Positions 1 to 9,207 of a DNA stretch of 64,000 nucleotides are shown here, piece after piece. This stretch comes from Promethearchaeota archaeon (GTDB taxonomy: Archaea; Asgardarchaeota; Lokiarchaeia; Sigyniarchaeales; Promethearchaeaceae). Numbering within the stretch: the first letter of the stretch is position 1; each line of letters opens with the position of its first letter. The notes below the pieces were generated by a model, which was given only the letters and a program-made list of their open reading frames with translations, had not been told where the DNA came from and did not search any database. Position numbers and translations under genes: made by a program. The DNA lies in contig JAFGBS010000009.1 of assembly GCA_016933055.1 (NCBI GenBank), positions 509,590-573,589 on the forward strand, read 5' to 3'.

Positions 1-1583
1 ATATATTTGTTTTTAACACATGAATCCATAAAGTATTGTAGATTGTTTATCTCATTAGTCAGTTTTACAAATAATTTTGAATTTTTCTTTCTTATTGAAT
101 TAAATTCGTTAATACTTTCGGATTTTTGGTAATTTTGTAAATGTGTCAATATGGTTTGCCATTTCTTGAAGAAAAATGTCTCTTCCATAAGGGATAAATA
201 AACATTATCAACACAATCTTTCAATGTCATTATCCTATCTGTAATAAGACACTTTGGTAATATCTGAACAATTGTCCTTGAGCATTTGGACAGATTTTCT
301 TGATATTCACTTAGATTCTTTTGGAAATTATCCAAGTCTGAAATCAACTTCCTGACTTGATTCTTGATGATTTTAACGTAAGAATGATTGATACTTTCCA
401 AAGGAAAGCCCATAAATCCTCCCAATCTTAACAAATAAAGGAAAATACTATCGAGTGCATCTATCTTGTGAAAAGTTTCAGAGGAGGTTTCCCATAGTAC
501 TTTTTTATACTCAAATGTAGATAGTGATGGATTAAAATGATTATTTACGATTTGTTCAGCATATTTCTTTCCAACAATTAGAAAATAATCTAAAATAGTG
601 CCCATTTCCTTTAATGTATTAAAAAAACGATTCATATAGCTTATATCGCGATGAGGAACAATCATTACTCCATAAAAAACTGGGCAGGATTGAGATAGAT
701 TTTCGAACAAATATAAGGAGGCACCAATTGATTGGAGTACATATTTCAGTAAATGACAATTAATTTTTGGAGGAACTTGGATGAGATAAAATACATAATT
801 TAATCCCAGTGTATCGATATGAGCTGCATAAATGAAACTCACCCCTTGATTTGCAAATTTCTTCCAAAGCTGTTTTAGATGGGTGAAATTTGTTTGCCAT
901 GGATTATTTTTAAGTCCTGGAATGGATATTGATGGAATTTTTTGGAGGTATGTTTCGAATTCTTGTATGGAGTATGGAAGCTTATTTTTATCAAAAAACT
1001 GGGACATCACAATCAATAGCGATAACTCCTCGAGTGTATATTTCCAGTTATTTGTAATCCAAAAATCATCAATAAGATTGTCTAGAAATACATAATCATC
1101 ATGGACAATAAAATTACTCGTTTGATTTAGACGTTTTATGTAATTATTATAATAAAAGTCTACATTTTCATCGGGCAGTAATAAAGGAATAGCATTTAAC
1201 ATTGCATTCGCTAAATCCGAATGAGCTTTGATTTTTTTTTCAATAATGGGACGAGTTAATTCAAAGTATCTGGATAATGAGGATTTAGTTCGAATTGATA
1301 ATGGCGAGTTTCCTTTTAAGAGTTTTTTGTAGTTATATAAGAGTATAAGACCATTATCACGCAGTGGTTTAGGAATAAAGGATAAAAGCACATGTTTTGC
1401 AATAATACCTTTTCCTATTTCATTAAATCCGTTCTCTTGAGCATATTTTAACTCGTTTAGTATATCCGAATGAGGAACTAGGGTTCTGATAGGTCGAACT
1501 ATTCCCAAGTCCTCCTGGAAAAATTTTAAGTAGGTTTCATATGTTTTAACATAATAATAATCCAGTGTATCTGACGCAACCAC
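1..1583 (-). CDS. Unknown protein, cut by the left edge (527 codons visible)
   Basis: On the minus strand a frame stays open from 1583 to the first base, so the stop codon lies outside the window. I take GTG at 1583 as the start because it is the first plausible start after an in-frame TAA at 1593-1595. A TATA-like box (GTATAAAT on the minus strand, 1607-1614) sits 24-31 bases upstream, which suits a leaderless transcript. The protein is rich in Leu, Asn, Lys, Phe and Tyr, has no membrane segment or zinc motif, and carries a Lys/Glu/Gln-rich, coiled-coil-like stretch around residues 375-410. I do not recognise the family. That the frame is coding is well supported by its length; the function is unknown. 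Confidence 0.8.
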   Translation of the reverse strand, partial: MVASDTLDYYYVKTYETYLKFFQEDLGIVRPIRTLVPHSDILNELKYAQENGFNEIGKGIIAKHVLLSFIPKPLRDNGLILLYNYKKLLKGNSPLSIRTKSSLSRYFELTRPIIEKKIKAHSDLANAMLNAIPLLLPDENVDFYYNNYIKRLNQTSNFIVHDDYVFLDNLIDDFWITNNWKYTLEELSLLIVMSQFFDKNKLPYSIQEFETYLQKIPSISIPGLKNNPWQTNFTHLKQLWKKFANQGVSFIYAAHIDTLGLNYVFYLIQVPPKINCHLLKYVLQSIGASLYLFENLSQSCPVFYGVMIVPHRDISYMNRFFNTLKEMGTILDYFLIVGKKYAEQIVNNHFNPSLSTFEYKKVLWETSSETFHKIDALDSIFLYLLRLGGFMGFPLESINHSYVKIIKNQVRKLISDLDNFQKNLSEYQENLSKCSRTIVQILPKCLITDRIMTLKDCVDNVYLSLMEETFFFKKWQTILTHLQNYQKSESINEFNSIRKKNSKLFVKLTNEINNLQYFMDSCVKNKY

Positions 1584-1988
1584 AATTCGAAATTAGTAAT
1601 ATTCCCATTTATACATTTATTAAAATTAAATGGATGTGAATTTTAGTAATACTATTGCGGAGAATTTCAAAAATCATATCCAAGGTTTTAATCCTAATAA
1701 ATATCAAAAAAACTTAGAATTAAAGGACTTTCGTGATAGAATATAAAAATAAAGAGATTTTTTAAAATTAGATATAATAATACGCACAATAACAGATTTG
1801 TCACCAATTCGGGACTAGTTTCCCAAATTAAGCTTGTAGCAATTTATGTTAATTATCCGAAAATTTTTCAAGTTAGAAATTATCTATAACACAAATCTGA
1901 TAATTATTGGAACCCGATCAACTTAGATTCGTTTTCCGATTCTATGTCTTATGAAAATTCACATAGGGAAAATGTGAGGTGATTTCAG
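1584..1988. promoter_or_regulatory. Divergent intergenic region with a TATA-like box and a Shine-Dalgarno site
   Basis: This 405-base AT-rich spacer separates two divergent genes. It holds the TATA-like box of the left gene (1607-1614) and, at its right end, a GAGGTGAT ribosome-binding site (1976-1983) that fixes the TTG start of the next gene at 1989. I see no further gene or repeat in it. Confidence 0.5.
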
Positions 1989-3740
1989 TTGAGTAAAAAA
2001 GAACACATTGCCTTTAAATGCTCCGAGTGCTCAGAATTATTTCCAAAAGAGTTAGTAGACGAGATTATGAAAGGTAAAACTGTTTTGTGCGAAAAATGTG
2101 GATTCCCTTTTAAATCTGAGTTCACTAAAAAGGATTATAAACAAATGGGTTCTCCTCCTATCCAAGCTCCAATTCTTAAACGAACTCAACAACTTGCGTA
2201 TAGTGGACCAAAACAATCTCAAAATTCCAAAAAATATCGATATGAGCCTACTCTTAAGAAAAATGAGAAAAAATTTAAACATGGAGTCAAAATTCATTCT
2301 TCAGGGTTAAAGGAGAAAATTCCGGTTGAAGATCTTGAGAATCTCAAAAAATCGATTCGTATAATGAATGATATCAACGGTTCTCCATTGATTATAATCA
2401 TAGGTATATTGATTCTAGCCAGTAGTATACCCCGTGTGATTTCAACATTACAGACTGATCTGTTTCCTGGTATCATGCAAATTGTTGTAAATAGTTATAG
2501 ATTCATCTTAATTATCCTATTATGGAGTATCAATTATCGAATTGTTATTAAACCCATTAAAGAACAGTCCTACACAAATTTAGGAATAGATGCAATGCTC
2601 ATCGGATTAATTGGACTCCCATTATACGGTTTAGGCACATTTTTCCTATTTGAGGGACTCTTCATTTTATTATATGAAATCTTTCTTCGTATTAATAACT
2701 TGATCGATATGGGAAAAACGGATAAACTAAGTGAAGAAATTTTTGCAGCTAATTTCATGGAATCTACGATAAAAGTGATAAATAACTTCTTGGTAAAGGG
2801 TACAATATTTCTATTATTTTATAGTATAATTCCTGTTCTCAAAGAAGTACGCGATTACACCCTTCCTTCGGCAGAATTTATTAGTGTAATCGTGTTTTAT
2901 GGAACTTTCCTAATAATAGCTATTGCATTCACATTCTATTTAGGTAATAAATTTGTGCCAAAAATAAGAAACACTGCGTATCAGAAAATTGATGAAGAAA
3001 TTTTTGTTAGATGCATAATATTTAGTGCATTTAGTTTAATATATGCGGGGGTAGGGTCATTAGGATTAGTTATTTGTATCTTACTGTTCATTTATAGGGG
3101 TCTTTACAAGGATATTAAAAAAAAACTACCCTCGATGCATTATGAGAAACCAAAACCCCCAATTGCGGTAAAAGAGCCTTCTCGAACAGAATCGACCACA
3201 AAACCAGAATCAATTTCATTTGTTCTGGAAGCACAAAAAGATATAGTGCCTAAGGAAATTTTTCCCACTCCTCCCCCCAAAGAAGATAGAAAACCGTTAC
3301 AAGAAATACCAGTTATTCATGTCGAGGATAAACATGCACGAGAACAGTTAATTTCGTCTTTAAGGAAAACTGAGAAAGAAGTAATGGAAAAACCTCCGAG
3401 CAAAACTCCTGAATTAAATCGTGGAAATATCAAAGAATACATGGGTAGAGTATTTACTGTTCTCACCGCCGATATGCGTGAACGTTTGTTGAAATTGGAA
3501 ATTCCGGATGAGCAAAAATGGGATGTGGTTAGAGAATTTGCCAATCTGAAGGAACAGCAACAACAAAAATATATTGAAGAATTAGAAAATGTTAATCGAG
3601 TCTTGTCGGAAGAACTTATAAAACGAGTTCAGAAGATGAATCTCCCGATAAAAGAGACCCAATCCATTATTAGACAATTAGAGATAATGGATCCAAAAGA
3701 ACAAGTCCAATTCGTGGAGTTTTTGGAACATACTCAATGA
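1989..3740 (+). CDS. Zinc-ribbon polytopic membrane protein with long cytosolic tail
   Basis: The 583-residue protein starts with a zinc ribbon (Cys11, Cys14, Cys34, Cys37). Membrane segments follow at about 133-153, 167-187, 199-233, 270-285, 297-318 and 341-371. A Pro/Lys-rich linker leads to a charged helical tail (about 430-583). The start is TTG at 1989, chosen because GAGGTGAT lies about six bases before it. The stop overlaps the next start by four bases (ATGA), so the membrane protein and the winged-helix regulator behind it are probably translated together. This pairing suggests a membrane sensor or scaffold working with a transcription regulator, which is inference. I do not recognise the family. 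Confidence 0.8.
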   Translation: MSKKEHIAFKCSECSELFPKELVDEIMKGKTVLCEKCGFPFKSEFTKKDYKQMGSPPIQAPILKRTQQLAYSGPKQSQNSKKYRYEPTLKKNEKKFKHGVKIHSSGLKEKIPVEDLENLKKSIRIMNDINGSPLIIIIGILILASSIPRVISTLQTDLFPGIMQIVVNSYRFILIILLWSINYRIVIKPIKEQSYTNLGIDAMLIGLIGLPLYGLGTFFLFEGLFILLYEIFLRINNLIDMGKTDKLSEEIFAANFMESTIKVINNFLVKGTIFLLFYSIIPVLKEVRDYTLPSAEFISVIVFYGTFLIIAIAFTFYLGNKFVPKIRNTAYQKIDEEIFVRCIIFSAFSLIYAGVGSLGLVICILLFIYRGLYKDIKKKLPSMHYEKPKPPIAVKEPSRTESTTKPESISFVLEAQKDIVPKEIFPTPPPKEDRKPLQEIPVIHVEDKHAREQLISSLRKTEKEVMEKPPSKTPELNRGNIKEYMGRVFTVLTADMRERLLKLEIPDEQKWDVVREFANLKEQQQQKYIEELENVNRVLSEELIKRVQKMNLPIKETQSIIRQLEIMDPKEQVQFVEFLEHTQ

Positions 3741-4699
3741 GGACTATAGAATTAGTCAAATGGAAAAGTGAAGTTATGGCGCAGAAAGAAATCCCAAAAG
3801 AACTAAAAGAAAAGCAAGAATCCACTTCTTCTTCTGCAACCAAGGATATGGATGAAGAAATTCCATTTGAAGAACACCAAGATACTGATTCGGAATATAA
3901 AGTTAGGATTGAACAGCTTAGAGAAGAGCTCTTATCTGAATTAACTCCTATCGAAAAAGATGTATTAAACATTGCACGACAGATTTTGAAACTTAAGAAA
4001 TATCCCGCTGAGATTTCAGTCGAACGAGTAGAATTAATGAGCCCAATGGTTGACAAAATCTATGCGAAAGCAATAGCTAAATTTGAAAATCAGAAGGGTT
4101 ATAAAAAAGAATCAATTTTTTCCGCGATCCAAAGTTTAGAATCTAAAAAATGGATAATAACCGACCAGAGAACAACTAAAGCAGAAATATTGAGAAATAC
4201 AATTAAAAAGGAAATTCTTGCATTTATTCAAAAATATCCGGGTATTCATGCACGAGATCCCAAAATCGAAGAGATTTTACACATCACACGTAATCCATTT
4301 ATCAAACATATGGCTGCCTTGGAAGCATTTGGGTTGATTCGTTCTTCAAAAATTGGATCTACCTTGAACTATTTCCCTGCAGATCTTCCTGATGTGTTTG
4401 ACGATCTTGCAGTCTTATTCCAAAATGAGATTGTTGTTGAGATCGTTCATTCTTTTATCGATAAAGACATGACCCTTATGGAATTGGCAGCGAAAATCGG
4501 TGTTTATCATCGAGCCATTCAGTACCATATAAAAACACTGTTGGAACACAATGTGTTGCTGGAGATTGACCCTTCAGAAGTTAATCTCAGTCCTGGTGAA
4601 AAGATTGATTCGCGACGTAAATATTACAAAGTGAATTCTGGTCTTCTGGAGAGATATAACCGTCTTTTTAAAATCCCGCCATTTGTTGAATGGTTATAA
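3737..4699 (+). CDS. Tandem winged-helix transcriptional regulator
   Basis: The 320-residue protein has an acidic, low-complexity N-terminus (about 1-70) and then helical DNA-binding folds. One winged-helix region covers about 150-220 (ILRNTIKKEILAFIQKYPG onward) and a second covers about 230-310, with a typical recognition-helix pattern (LAAKIGVYHRAIQYHIKTL). This layout is common in archaeal MarR/ArsR-like regulators. Its ATG overlaps the stop of the zinc-ribbon membrane protein by four bases, which argues for one operon and a shared function. Target genes cannot be read from the sequence. Confidence 0.75.
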   Translation: MRTIELVKWKSEVMAQKEIPKELKEKQESTSSSATKDMDEEIPFEEHQDTDSEYKVRIEQLREELLSELTPIEKDVLNIARQILKLKKYPAEISVERVELMSPMVDKIYAKAIAKFENQKGYKKESIFSAIQSLESKKWIITDQRTTKAEILRNTIKKEILAFIQKYPGIHARDPKIEEILHITRNPFIKHMAALEAFGLIRSSKIGSTLNYFPADLPDVFDDLAVLFQNEIVVEIVHSFIDKDMTLMELAAKIGVYHRAIQYHIKTLLEHNVLLEIDPSEVNLSPGEKIDSRRKYYKVNSGLLERYNRLFKIPPFVEWL

Positions 4700-4748
4700 T
4701 TTCTTTAATGACCAGATCACAAGGTTTTCTTTTTTTGGGTTATTACTA

Positions 4749-5675
4749 ATGCTAATGTCGAAGTTTCTAAAATCACTTAAAACCATGGTAATGAATACGG
4801 GATTGAAATTGTTCACATTAGATGAAAAATTAGCCTATCTTGTATTTAAAACAAAATCTAGTAACGTAAATCAGATTGTACTACTGCCGACAGGAGATAC
4901 TTGCAAAAAGAAACTTCTAAACATTATGAAAACTTCTACTAAGATTGGAAATTTACACAATGGAAAAATAAATGGTGTATCAGTCACCATATTACGTGCA
5001 GGAATTGGTTCTTCTCATGTGGCTATGGTAATGGAAGCTTTAAAGAGGAGTAATTGTAGAATTGCAATACGGATTGATTACTGTGGTGGATTGCAAACAA
5101 TGGATCACACTTTAGACATAGCAGATGTGATAATACCTGAGAAAGTCTTCTTAACGGACGGTACTGCCCACAGTTATTTGCAGACGTATTCTCATATATT
5201 GGATACATTGCCAATTGAATCCAAACTGGTCAAAACAGGGGATCTCCAAAAACTAATGCTTTATCCTTCATATGAAAACGCATATTGGGCAATACAGGTT
5301 AATCAAAAATTATATCAAGGACTGTGGGATTGCCTTCAAGGACTAAATTATGAGTTTAAGATTAAATCAGGGATACTATGGAGTGTTGATGCCTTATTTT
5401 GTGAAACGGAGTCTGCAATCAGAACGTGGCTTACATACGGAGCAAATTCTGTCGATATGGAGTCTTCTGCGGTATATTTTCTAGGACAATTATTTAATAT
5501 TCCCACGATTTCCATTTTGGGGATTTCAGATCTACCAGATTCTAAACAGTGGAACTTTCAAAGAACAAATTATATTCACCCAAAATATGAATTCATTTTA
5601 GATAATGCTATAGAAGTATTGACGCTTGCACTTCCAGAAATAAATGAAAAGGTAATTTCCCATGAAAGTTCCTAG
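4749..5675 (+). CDS. Nucleoside phosphorylase (PNP/UDP family)
   Basis: The protein belongs to the purine/uridine phosphorylase family, which splits nucleosides with phosphate to give ribose-1-phosphate. Supporting motifs are the Gly-rich segment ILRAGIGSSHVAMVMEAL, the IDYCGGLQ segment and the family signature VDMESSAVYFLGQLF, whose Met-Glu contacts the ribose. The frame is open from a TTG at 4683, but that start overlaps the previous gene. I prefer ATG 4749, with 4755 and 4785 as alternatives. The next gene overlaps its 3' end. A phosphorylase fits the nucleotide-carbon pathway of the RuBisCO genes at 21784-24404, but the specificity (uridine or purine) is not visible. Confidence 0.8.
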   Translation: MLMSKFLKSLKTMVMNTGLKLFTLDEKLAYLVFKTKSSNVNQIVLLPTGDTCKKKLLNIMKTSTKIGNLHNGKINGVSVTILRAGIGSSHVAMVMEALKRSNCRIAIRIDYCGGLQTMDHTLDIADVIIPEKVFLTDGTAHSYLQTYSHILDTLPIESKLVKTGDLQKLMLYPSYENAYWAIQVNQKLYQGLWDCLQGLNYEFKIKSGILWSVDALFCETESAIRTWLTYGANSVDMESSAVYFLGQLFNIPTISILGISDLPDSKQWNFQRTNYIHPKYEFILDNAIEVLTLALPEINEKVISHESS

Positions 5676-6963
5676 GCAGGTCATTGAAAATTATGTTAAA
5701 ACCTCTTATCGGGTTGTTGGAAAAAATAAGCATTCCTCAATAAAACCTTGTTATTGGTTAGAGCAAAAATTACTAACAGGAAGACCCAATCGAAATTGTT
5801 ATAAAGGGTATTGGGGAATCAATAGTGAGCAGTGTATCCAGAACACTCCCTCTTTTCCTTTTTGTACTCATAATTGTGTGTTTTGTTGGCGAGATACATC
5901 TTGCTCATTGGGATCAGAATTTACAGTCCCCCCAGACGAACCCGACTATCTGATTGAAGAGTTAATTCGTCATCAAATAAATTTGATTAAACATCACTAT
6001 CCTCTCAAAAAATCATTGCAGAATTATCAGGTGTGTACGGATATTGTACGCTTTTTTATCAAAGAACTTCATTCTAATAATTTCTCCAAAAAAAGCGCGA
6101 TTCCATTTTCTACAATCTTCAAAAATGTATCTTTTGACTCTAAAAGCGTTGTAAATAAAGCAGTATTGTTATTAAAGAATTGTGATGTGCTAAAAACCGA
6201 TGATTTAACTACTTATTATTTATCTAAAAGAGCCCTTTCTCTTTTACTTGAGGAATCTGGAAATGTCTCACAGCTTATGGATGTTATGGTTTCAAACGAA
6301 GATGATATTCGGAAATCGTATAAAAATGCTCTTCATCCCAATCATGCAGCAATATCCCTTGATGGAGAGCCCACACTTTATCCATATATAGGGGAATTTG
6401 TGCATTTATTTCGGAAGAGGGGTTTCACCACCTTTATCGTGACGAATGGAACGACTCCAGAGGTAATCCAGAGGTTAGAGCAATCAAATAATCTTCCTTC
6501 TATACTCTATGTGACTCTCCCCCCCCCCAATAAAAAAGATTATTTGTATATTCATCGTCCTAAAATGCCTGGAACGTGGGAAAAAATCCAGAAGACACTT
6601 AGTATGTTAAAAGAATTACCCACAAGAACGGTCCTACGGATTACTTCGGTTTCTCATTTAAATATTCGGGATGATTTGATAGATGGTTATATTTCTTCTA
6701 TCAATCAAATTCGACCTAATTTCTTAGACATAAAGGGTTTCACATTAGAGGGTGCTTCTATGAGTATTTCAGACCGTCTAAGTTCCAACAAACCAGGAAG
6801 TTACTTTTTCCCCGAATATAATGAGCTATCTGCTTTTGCACGTAATCTTGCTATTAAAAGCGGTTTTCCCATAATAGAAACTCATGAAGGATCAAGAGAT
6901 ATATTATTAGCGGTAAACTGGAGTTCTACATCATCACTCAAACTTCAACCAAACGAGATTTAA
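5662..6963 (+). CDS. TYW1-like radical SAM 4-demethylwyosine synthase with an inserted segment
   Basis: TYW1 (Taw1) builds the tricyclic ring of wyosine at G37 of tRNA-Phe from S-adenosylmethionine and pyruvate. The radical SAM cluster ligands are Cys68, Cys72 and Cys75 (CTHNCVFC followed by WRD, as in TYW1). The family motifs SLDGEPTLYP and the C-terminal ETHEGSRDILL region are present. At 433 residues it is clearly longer than archaeal TYW1 as I recall it. The extra length is about 95 residues between roughly 117 and 212, and resembles a helical, possibly winged-helix insert. Its start overlaps the phosphorylase stop by 14 bases. No flavodoxin domain is fused. Confidence 0.88.
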   Translation: MKVPRQVIENYVKTSYRVVGKNKHSSIKPCYWLEQKLLTGRPNRNCYKGYWGINSEQCIQNTPSFPFCTHNCVFCWRDTSCSLGSEFTVPPDEPDYLIEELIRHQINLIKHHYPLKKSLQNYQVCTDIVRFFIKELHSNNFSKKSAIPFSTIFKNVSFDSKSVVNKAVLLLKNCDVLKTDDLTTYYLSKRALSLLLEESGNVSQLMDVMVSNEDDIRKSYKNALHPNHAAISLDGEPTLYPYIGEFVHLFRKRGFTTFIVTNGTTPEVIQRLEQSNNLPSILYVTLPPPNKKDYLYIHRPKMPGTWEKIQKTLSMLKELPTRTVLRITSVSHLNIRDDLIDGYISSINQIRPNFLDIKGFTLEGASMSISDRLSSNKPGSYFFPEYNELSAFARNLAIKSGFPIIETHEGSRDILLAVNWSSTSSLKLQPNEI

Positions 6964-6964
6964 T

Positions 6965-7693
6965 TTAATCGATCTCCAATATTGAAAATAAATCTTGAAT
7001 GTCATTTATTATAAGATAGGGATTTTCTTTTTCAAGATCTTCCTTTCTTGATAATCCACTTAACACACATATTGTTCGGATTCCAGCGCGATTACCAGCA
7101 ATCACATCGGTTACCATATCCCCGATAAAAATTGCTTTAGTATTTCTTATCCTCATATCTTTTAGGATTTTTAATAATCCATCTGGCTCGGGCTTTAGTT
7201 TTCCGGTCTCATCGAATCCATACACATGTTTTTCATCAAAATATTTCTCTAAATCAAATTTTTTAAGGGTTTTTAAGGCAGAACTCTTTTTATTATTAGT
7301 TAGTATCGCCAATTTTTTCTTTTTTGATAGAATTCTCACTAATTCTTCCACACGAGGATAAAGAATAGCACTCTCATCCTTGTATTTTTTAAATCGAGAG
7401 TAAATATAGGAGGCGATTTCAAGCTTTTTTAGCACGGTTAAGTCTTGCGAGTTAAGATATTCCACATCGAATAACTCATTTGCATTTAAAATTGTTTTTG
7501 GAATAGCAGTGGCTTGTAATTTCTCTATAAGCCCTGCAAGGTCTATCAGAATTACATCTGCATTCGCTGCTAAAGAATAATTCTTAATTCCATCTATTAA
7601 AGCTCTTTTCAAGCATTCTACCATATCGACAATAACTCCATCTAAATCAAAAATTACCAGATTAAAGCTGCGTACATTTAACTCATTTGACAT
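6965..7693 (-). CDS. HAD-superfamily hydrolase, phosphoglycolate-phosphatase-like
   Basis: This 242-residue phosphatase-type protein has all HAD motifs: motif I FDLDGV with Asp16 and Asp18, motif II LAILTNN, a downstream Lys, and motif IV GDMVTDVIAG. A helical cap sits between motif I and II (about 25-100). Family members dephosphorylate small sugar phosphates or phosphoglycolate. Phosphoglycolate would be a by-product of the RuBisCO at 21784, but the substrate is not shown by the sequence. It ends one base after the convergent TYW1 gene and stands alone. Confidence 0.85.
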   Translation of the reverse strand: MSNELNVRSFNLVIFDLDGVIVDMVECLKRALIDGIKNYSLAANADVILIDLAGLIEKLQATAIPKTILNANELFDVEYLNSQDLTVLKKLEIASYIYSRFKKYKDESAILYPRVEELVRILSKKKKLAILTNNKKSSALKTLKKFDLEKYFDEKHVYGFDETGKLKPEPDGLLKILKDMRIRNTKAIFIGDMVTDVIAGNRAGIRTICVLSGLSRKEDLEKENPYLIINDIQDLFSILEID

Positions 7694-7892
7694 GACCGTA
7701 AATCCCCTTTTTAGTAAGAAAATTATAGGACTGCCATTTAAAAACCTATAGAACCCAGTTTTATTTTTTTAAATTTAATCCTATTAATCAGAAAACATAT
7801 TTAATATTAAAAAGAATTTTACACTTTTGGGGATGAGTTTAAAAGAATTGATTAACTAAAATAGTATATCTAAAAAATACAGAGGTTAGCTT

Positions 7893-8192
7893 ATGAGTCA
7901 TTTCTTTGCTTTATACAGAAAAAAAGGCGTGCAAGAAACTTTAGACGTATTACACAGTTATAAAGGTAACGCAGTGAAACAATCTGAGTTTTTCCAGACT
8001 TTAAAAGACCGAGAATCTTATTTAAATAGCTTTTTCCGTGTTAAAGATGAATTATTGAAATACAAATTGATTGCCTATCGATTGGACGAAGATAACGAGA
8101 AAGTCATATACATCACTGAAAGAGGATTAAATCTCTGGAAAAAAATACAAGAGATAGAACAGATTATTACTAAAGAACTCTCCACTCCTTAA
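7893..8192 (+). CDS. Small winged-helix DNA-binding protein
   Basis: A 99-residue basic protein with predicted helix-turn-helix (about 25-65) and a beta wing with the pattern KVIYITERGLNLWKKIQEI, typical of archaeal ArsR/PadR-like single-domain regulators. It lies alone between an HAD gene read the other way and an AhpD-like gene. No ligand or metal site is visible. The assignment rests on the wing pattern only. Confidence 0.65.
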   Translation: MSHFFALYRKKGVQETLDVLHSYKGNAVKQSEFFQTLKDRESYLNSFFRVKDELLKYKLIAYRLDEDNEKVIYITERGLNLWKKIQEIEQIITKELSTP

Positions 8193-8403
8193 ATCCTCTT
8201 TTCTTTATAGTGGATTAACTCTATTCGCTCTATCATTTTTATTAACCATAGTGAACGATCTATTCTGTGTGTCAGTGGTTTATAATATCTTACAATAAAA
8301 TCTTAGAATTTTCTACGTAAGAATAATATCTCAATATAGAAATATTTTAAATATTCATGCGGTAAGTCTAAATTACACATAATAGAAAGAAGGCAGAAAA
8401 AAC

Positions 8404-8760
8404 ATGTCAGAACACGAAGAAAATGAAACCATGAAAAAACTGGATGAAGTTAATGACACGATGCAAACACTAGGTAAATATTTTCCAGATATTATGAAAT
8501 CTTTTTTAACATACTTTCAAGGTGTAGATAAGCCAGGAACAATCGATACAAAAACAAAAAAGCTCATATCCCTTGCAATTTCAATTAATGAAAAATGTTC
8601 TTGGTGCGTGGCATATTATGTCAATAAAGCAATCGAAGCGGGAGCCACGAAAGAAGAAATTCTGGAAACGTCCATGGTAGCGATGAAAATGGGTGGAGGT
8701 CCTTCATTGATGCACATACGATGGGTTTTAGACGCTTTGGGGGAACTTGGCAAATTATAG
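8404..8760 (+). CDS. Carboxymuconolactone-decarboxylase/AhpD-like protein
   Basis: The 118-residue protein carries the AhpD redox motif CSWC with the family pattern C-x2-C followed by the segment VNKAIEAGATKEEILE. AhpD-type proteins reduce peroxides or peroxiredoxin-like partners through this cysteine pair. The length matches one CMD domain. A TATA-like AT-rich run (around 8340-8355) and a long leader precede it. No linked peroxiredoxin is present, so its partner is unknown. Confidence 0.85.
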   Translation: MSEHEENETMKKLDEVNDTMQTLGKYFPDIMKSFLTYFQGVDKPGTIDTKTKKLISLAISINEKCSWCVAYYVNKAIEAGATKEEILETSMVAMKMGGGPSLMHIRWVLDALGELGKL

Positions 8761-9207
8761 AATTTTTTGCTTAACAAAACTAAAAGAACTGCTATAAAGG
8801 AATATGGAAAAAAATACATTCAAATGCTTTTATGGCAAATATTTATTTTTTCAAGAACTAGTTTCTACCCCGTGATACTCAATAAATTTGCGATAGGTAC
8901 TCTATAGTAAGAACTTCTGCTATTATAGATTAAGGACAAAGCACAAATGACGTGATCTCTGGGTATTATATTATATAATATTTATTAGATTGCTGCACTA
9001 CGGGCGTTCATTTTGTAATCTTTCTTTTGGATTTCCTCCTTGCATATCTCACTCACAACTTTTACATCTATACCATTTCTAAAATGTGTTAACGGGAATA
9101 TGATAGGGATTTCATGTTTTCTTATAGTATCAGCAAAACTATGGATCTAAAGACTTATTCCAACACAGGCACTTAATAGGATAGAATATAATTAAAAAAA
9201 AGAGGAA
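8761..9207. other. Gene-free convergent spacer, possibly with a coding remnant
   Basis: 447 bases lie between the 3' ends of two convergent genes. On the minus strand a frame without a start codon stays open for about 51 codons and ends with TAA at 8985-8987. Its translation contains FPLTHFRNGIDVKVVSEI and looks like a protein C-terminus, so it may be what is left of a lost gene. I do not recognise it. Nothing else stands out. Confidence 0.25.

Noticed and set aside
883..1095. A 70-codon plus-strand ORF
   Set aside because: It lies entirely inside the 527-codon minus-strand frame that has its own promoter; it is a shadow.
3670..4056. A 128-codon minus-strand ORF
   Set aside because: It is antisense to the winged-helix regulator, is Ser-rich and has no start signal; a shadow of the real gene.
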